Below are positions 61,240-64,000 of a stretch of DNA of 64,000 nt, piece by piece (within the stretch, counting starts at the first letter, position 1; the number at the start of each line of letters is the position of its first letter). The notes beneath the pieces were generated by a model. The model searched no databases. It worked only from the letters and a program-made list of their open reading frames with translations, and was not told where the DNA came from. Made by a program: the position numbers and the translations under genes. Origin of the DNA: JADJPO01 sp963825645 (lineage in GTDB: Bacteria > Actinomycetota > Actinomycetes > Actinomycetales > Kineosporiaceae); contig CAWGTT010000007.1 of assembly GCA_963825645.1 (NCBI GenBank), positions 62,001 through 126,000 on the forward strand, written 5' to 3'.

Positions 61240-62556
61240 ATGCCCGCCGCTCGTGCCGACCGATTCGCTCGCTCCCGCCTCACGCTCACTGTCACCGTCA
61301 GTGCCGTGACACTCGCCGCTGCGCTCGTGCTCACCGGGTGCTCACCGGCGCCCGGCGACGGCGACGTCGGCCAGGTCCCGGCCGGGCGGCAGGCCACGGC
61401 CGGCGCGTCGTCCGGTTCGGCGTCGCCGGGCACGGCGTCCGGCGCCACGACTGAGGTTCCGGCCAGCCCGGCGCCGGGCCCGGCTCTGGCGGTGGAGGAG
61501 GTGACCGGTGGTCTCGAGCACGGCTGGGACATCGGTTTCCTGCCTGACGGGAAGGTCCTGGTCTCCCAGCGGCCCGGACGGCTCACCCTGCTCTCCGGCG
61601 TCCGGCGCGGCGCCACGGCGACCGAGGTCGAGGCGGACTTCTCCGACCTGTTCGTCCGCGGCGAGGGCGGACTGCTCGGCATGGTGGTCCACCCCGACTT
61701 CGCCACCAGCCGCCAGTTCACCACCTGTCAGAACCACGCCTCGGGCGAAGCGCCGGTCGACGTCCGGTTGGTCACCTGGCGGCTCTCGGACGACGGGCGG
61801 CGGGCCGAGCGGGTCAAGGATCTGTTGACCGGGTTGCCGACGGCCGGGGGCGGTCGGCACTCCGGCTGCCGCCCGACCTTGGCCGAGGACGGCGCGCTGC
61901 TGGTCGGCACCGGCGATACCGCTCGTGGCCGGATCCCGCAGGACCTGACCAGCCTCGGTGGGAAGGTGCTGCGCCTGGACCTGAAGACCGGGAACCCGTT
62001 GCCGGACAACCCGTTCGCCACAGCCGCCGACGTCGACCAGCGCTACGTGTACAGCTACGGTCACCGCAACATCCAGGGTGTGGCGATCCGGCCCGGTACC
62101 GGGCAGATCTACACCGCCGAGCACGGCCCGAGCTTCAACGACGAGGTCAACCTGATCCGCGCCGGCGCCAACTACGGCTGGGATCCCTCGCGCGGCGGAA
62201 CGGTCGGCGGATACGACGAGAGCGTGCCGATGACCGACACCGCGCGGTTCCCCGATGCGGTGCCCGCCATCTGGCAGTCGGGCCAGCGCACCCAGGCGAT
62301 CTGCGCGGCCGCCTTTCTCGACGGCGCGCAGTGGGGCGCCTTCGACGGCGCCCTGGTGGTGACCGCCCTCAAGGGGGCCAAGCTGCTTGTGCTCAGCCTC
62401 GATGCGGCCGGGCGGCTGGAGTCGGTCGCCGTCCCCGAGGCCACCAACGGACCCTACGGCCGGTTGCGCGCGGCGAGGCTCGGCCCGGACGGCGCCTTAT
62501 ACGTGACCACCACCAACGGCGACGACGACAAGCTGTTGCGGATCACGCCACGATGA
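61240..62556 (+). CDS. PQQ-type sugar dehydrogenase (GDH/aldose) lipoprotein
   Basis: The protein has 438 residues from ATG 61240. A lipobox (LVLTGCSP) marks it as an exported lipoprotein, followed by a Ser/Gly-rich spacer. The rest is a six-bladed beta-propeller of the glucose/sorbosone dehydrogenase family: LEHGWDIGFLPDGKVLVSQR, GLLGMVVHPDFATSRQFTTC, SYGHRNIQGVAIRPGTGQIY and AEHGPSFNDEVNLI. The key His and Arg-Asn of PQQ enzymes are present (H in GHRN). PQQ synthesis genes are not in the window. The VOC gene overlaps its stop. Confidence 0.85.
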   Translation: MPAARADRFARSRLTLTVTVSAVTLAAALVLTGCSPAPGDGDVGQVPAGRQATAGASSGSASPGTASGATTEVPASPAPGPALAVEEVTGGLEHGWDIGFLPDGKVLVSQRPGRLTLLSGVRRGATATEVEADFSDLFVRGEGGLLGMVVHPDFATSRQFTTCQNHASGEAPVDVRLVTWRLSDDGRRAERVKDLLTGLPTAGGGRHSGCRPTLAEDGALLVGTGDTARGRIPQDLTSLGGKVLRLDLKTGNPLPDNPFATAADVDQRYVYSYGHRNIQGVAIRPGTGQIYTAEHGPSFNDEVNLIRAGANYGWDPSRGGTVGGYDESVPMTDTARFPDAVPAIWQSGQRTQAICAAAFLDGAQWGAFDGALVVTALKGAKLLVLSLDAAGRLESVAVPEATNGPYGRLRAARLGPDGALYVTTTNGDDDKLLRITPR

Positions 62557-63374
62557 CCGATCGTATCGACGGGTCGCGCGAACCCGGTGCACCCCACTGG
62601 GTCCGCGCCTCACTCGACCTCGCTGTGGCGGACTGGCCGGCCGACCGGGACTTCTGGTCGAGGCTGACCGGATGGCCACCCTCGGCCTCGTCCGGCGAGA
62701 GCGGTGAGGTCGCCGCGCTTCGCCCGACGGTCGGTGACGCCTACCTGCGCGTGCTGCGGCTCGAGGGGGCCCCGAGCCGGATCCACCTGGACCTGCACGT
62801 CGCCGATCTCGACTGTGCAGCTGCCCGTGCGCTCAGTCTGGGCGCCCGACCGGTGCTCGACCGCAGGCCTGACGACGGCCGGGCGCTTGTCTCGCCGGCA
62901 GGGTTGGTCTTTGGCCTGATCACCGAGCCGTGTGGCGAGGTCCCGCCGCCGGCGACCTGGCTGAGAGCGGGGACCCGGCCCGTGTCGTATCGCAGCCGGC
63001 TCTCCCAGGTGTGCCTCGACGTCCCGGGTACGGTGTTCGAGACCGAGGTGCGGTTCTGGACGGCGTTCATCGCCCGCCCGGCTCGGGTCTTCGACGTCTC
63101 CGCGGACTTCGTCGCCCTCGACCGCCCCCCGGATCAGCCGCTGCGGCTGATCCTGCAGCGGCTCGGCCGCGACGACGCCGGCCTCCTGGCGCGGGCCCAC
63201 CTGGAGTGGTGGACCGACGACCTGCGCGCTGAGGTCGAGCGCCACCTGGCCGCCGGTGCCCGCCGCGAGGCCCGGGACGCGAGCGGCCCGTACTGGCGGG
63301 TGCTTCGCGACCCCGGCGACCTGCCGTACTGCGTCATCGCCCGCGACCCGGTCACCGGCCGCTCGATCGCCTGA
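62553..63374 (+). CDS. VOC (glyoxalase/dioxygenase-fold) protein
   Basis: The 273-residue protein from ATG 62553, overlapping the previous stop by 4 bases, contains two VOC modules. The first spans about residues 15-125 (SLDLAVADWPADRDFWSRLT, SRIHLDLHVADLDCAAARAL). The second spans about 150-273 (SQVCLDVPGTVFETEVRFWT and LARAHLEWWTDDLRAEVERH). VOC proteins use paired beta-alpha-beta modules as metal enzymes or binding proteins. The substrate is not readable. Co-expression with the sugar dehydrogenase lipoprotein is likely. Confidence 0.8.
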   Translation: MTDRIDGSREPGAPHWVRASLDLAVADWPADRDFWSRLTGWPPSASSGESGEVAALRPTVGDAYLRVLRLEGAPSRIHLDLHVADLDCAAARALSLGARPVLDRRPDDGRALVSPAGLVFGLITEPCGEVPPPATWLRAGTRPVSYRSRLSQVCLDVPGTVFETEVRFWTAFIARPARVFDVSADFVALDRPPDQPLRLILQRLGRDDAGLLARAHLEWWTDDLRAEVERHLAAGARREARDASGPYWRVLRDPGDLPYCVIARDPVTGRSIA

Positions 63375-63405
63375 CCCGGTCGGTCGGTCGGTCGGCTCCG
63401 CCCGC

Positions 63406-63867
63406 TCACCCGTCGGACAGCGCCAGGGCCAGGCAGACCAGCGAAGCCACGCCGGCGAGGGTGCGGGCGGTGTGCCAGGCCACCCACCTGCCCTCGAAGG
63501 CCGTGCGGGCCGCCTCGAGGTCCTCTTGCGCCGCCGCCAACCGGTCGTTGAGCGGGATGTGCACCGCAGCCGTGATCGCCACGACGGCCAGGTACAGCGC
63601 CGCGCCCGCGACCACCCAGGCCCAACCGGGTCGCCCCCAGAACAGGACGGCGGCGGTGATCGCGAACAGCGGGGTGCCCAGGAACGCCAGGAGGAACGGT
63701 GGGTTGACGATGGCGGTGTTGATCCGCTGCATCACCGCGACGAAGGTGCGGTCGTCGGTGCGCGCCAGGGCGGGCATCACGGCGACCGCAAAGGCGAAGA
63801 GCAGCCCGGCCACCAGGGCGCAGCCGAGTGTCGCGGCGACCAGAACGAGGCGACGAGTGAGGTCCAC
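63406..63867 (-). CDS. DUF1772 (anthrone oxygenase-like) membrane protein
   Basis: The 153-residue protein has about four helices with the family pattern: AGLLFAFAVAVMPALAR, FVAVMQRINTAIVNPPFLLA, a central AVHIPLNDRL segment and a final WVAWHTARTLAGVASLVCLA helix. The N-terminal FAVAVMPAL and the W-x-x-W-H-x-x-R motif are typical. Fungal relatives include anthrone oxygenases; bacterial functions are unproven. It converges with the VOC gene. Confidence 0.82.
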   Translation of the reverse strand: MDLTRRLVLVAATLGCALVAGLLFAFAVAVMPALARTDDRTFVAVMQRINTAIVNPPFLLAFLGTPLFAITAAVLFWGRPGWAWVVAGAALYLAVVAITAAVHIPLNDRLAAAQEDLEAARTAFEGRWVAWHTARTLAGVASLVCLALALSDG

Positions 63868-63948
63868 AGCTGCGATCAGACCGTATCGACGTGAGACGAT
63901 CCATGGTTGATCAGGTCGATCTCATACGCGAACGTCTATGCTCCCCTG

Positions 63949-64000
63949 ATGGATGCCCTCGACGGCCTGCTCAACGCGCCCCGAGCCCGGGGCGCGTTCA
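63949..64000 (+). CDS. Start of a probable AraC-type regulator (truncated by the window)
   Basis: Seventeen codons from ATG 63949 read MDALDGLLNAPRARGAF. This opening matches the cupin-linked AraC regulators common in actinobacteria (MDALAGLLDGPRARGAF). The rest lies outside the window. It is divergent from the DUF1772 gene. Confidence 0.55.
   Translation, partial: MDALDGLLNAPRARGAF

Overview
The window is very GC-rich DNA of about 64 kb with actinobacterial features: GTG starts, many 4-base gene overlaps, a deazaflavin-dependent nitroreductase-like protein, an F420-dependent glucose-6-phosphate dehydrogenase family protein, several LuxR-type regulators and DUF4395/DUF4386/DUF1772 membrane proteins. 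This fits a free-living, coenzyme F420-using member of the Actinomycetota. Genus cannot be read from the sequence. No rRNA, tRNA or CRISPR array was seen. Most of the window is accessory or environment-responsive gene content rather than core housekeeping.

Layout. 0-4 kb: a copper-chaperone-like protein, an M20 peptidase, then debris of mobile DNA (a serine recombinase fragment and a group II intron reverse-transcriptase fragment) around a small membrane protein. 4-7.4 kb: an ABC-type export operon (one ATPase, two permeases). 7.4-12.1 kb: small enzymes and membrane proteins, four of which are broken by what look like single-base frameshifts. 11.4-16.7 kb (minus): a six-gene operon in which every junction is a 4-base overlap (two CPBP proteases, an RDD protein, a PAF-acetylhydrolase-like protein, an alpha/beta hydrolase and a small membrane protein). 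17-25.5 kb: a disulfide oxidoreductase, an internally deleted NAD(P)HX epimerase-like gene fused by overlap to a GH15 glycosidase, a dehydrogenase, a decayed LuxR/MalT regulator and a methyltransferase. 25.9-30.4 kb: an EAL-HDOD protein and a 1015-residue fusion of a metallophosphoesterase with an MprF-like membrane/DUF2156 module. 30.4-34.9 kb: gene scraps, a NarL-type two-component pair, and a lipoprotein gene between two 102-bp direct repeats.

35-42.4 kb is the most system-like part. A Roadblock/LC7 protein and a protoglobin are transcribed away from a BON-OmpA-like envelope protein and a membrane coiled-coil protein. Downstream lies a second Roadblock protein coupled to a PAS protein and to a signal-less PhnD-like ligand-binding protein. 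These are followed by an adenosine-specific-kinase family protein and the AmmeMemoRadiSam radical SAM and Memo proteins, with no AMMECR1 partner in view. I infer a sensory or redox module here; the sequence does not prove a function.

42.4-64 kb: a hydrolase and MFS exporter, a flavin monooxygenase preceded by seven perfect 16-bp tandem repeats, two LuxR-type regulators, several dehydrogenases and methyltransferases, a GNAT/acyl-CoA synthetase fusion, an F420-dependent oxidoreductase, a PQQ-type sugar dehydrogenase lipoprotein, a VOC protein, and the first codons of what is probably an AraC regulator at the right edge.
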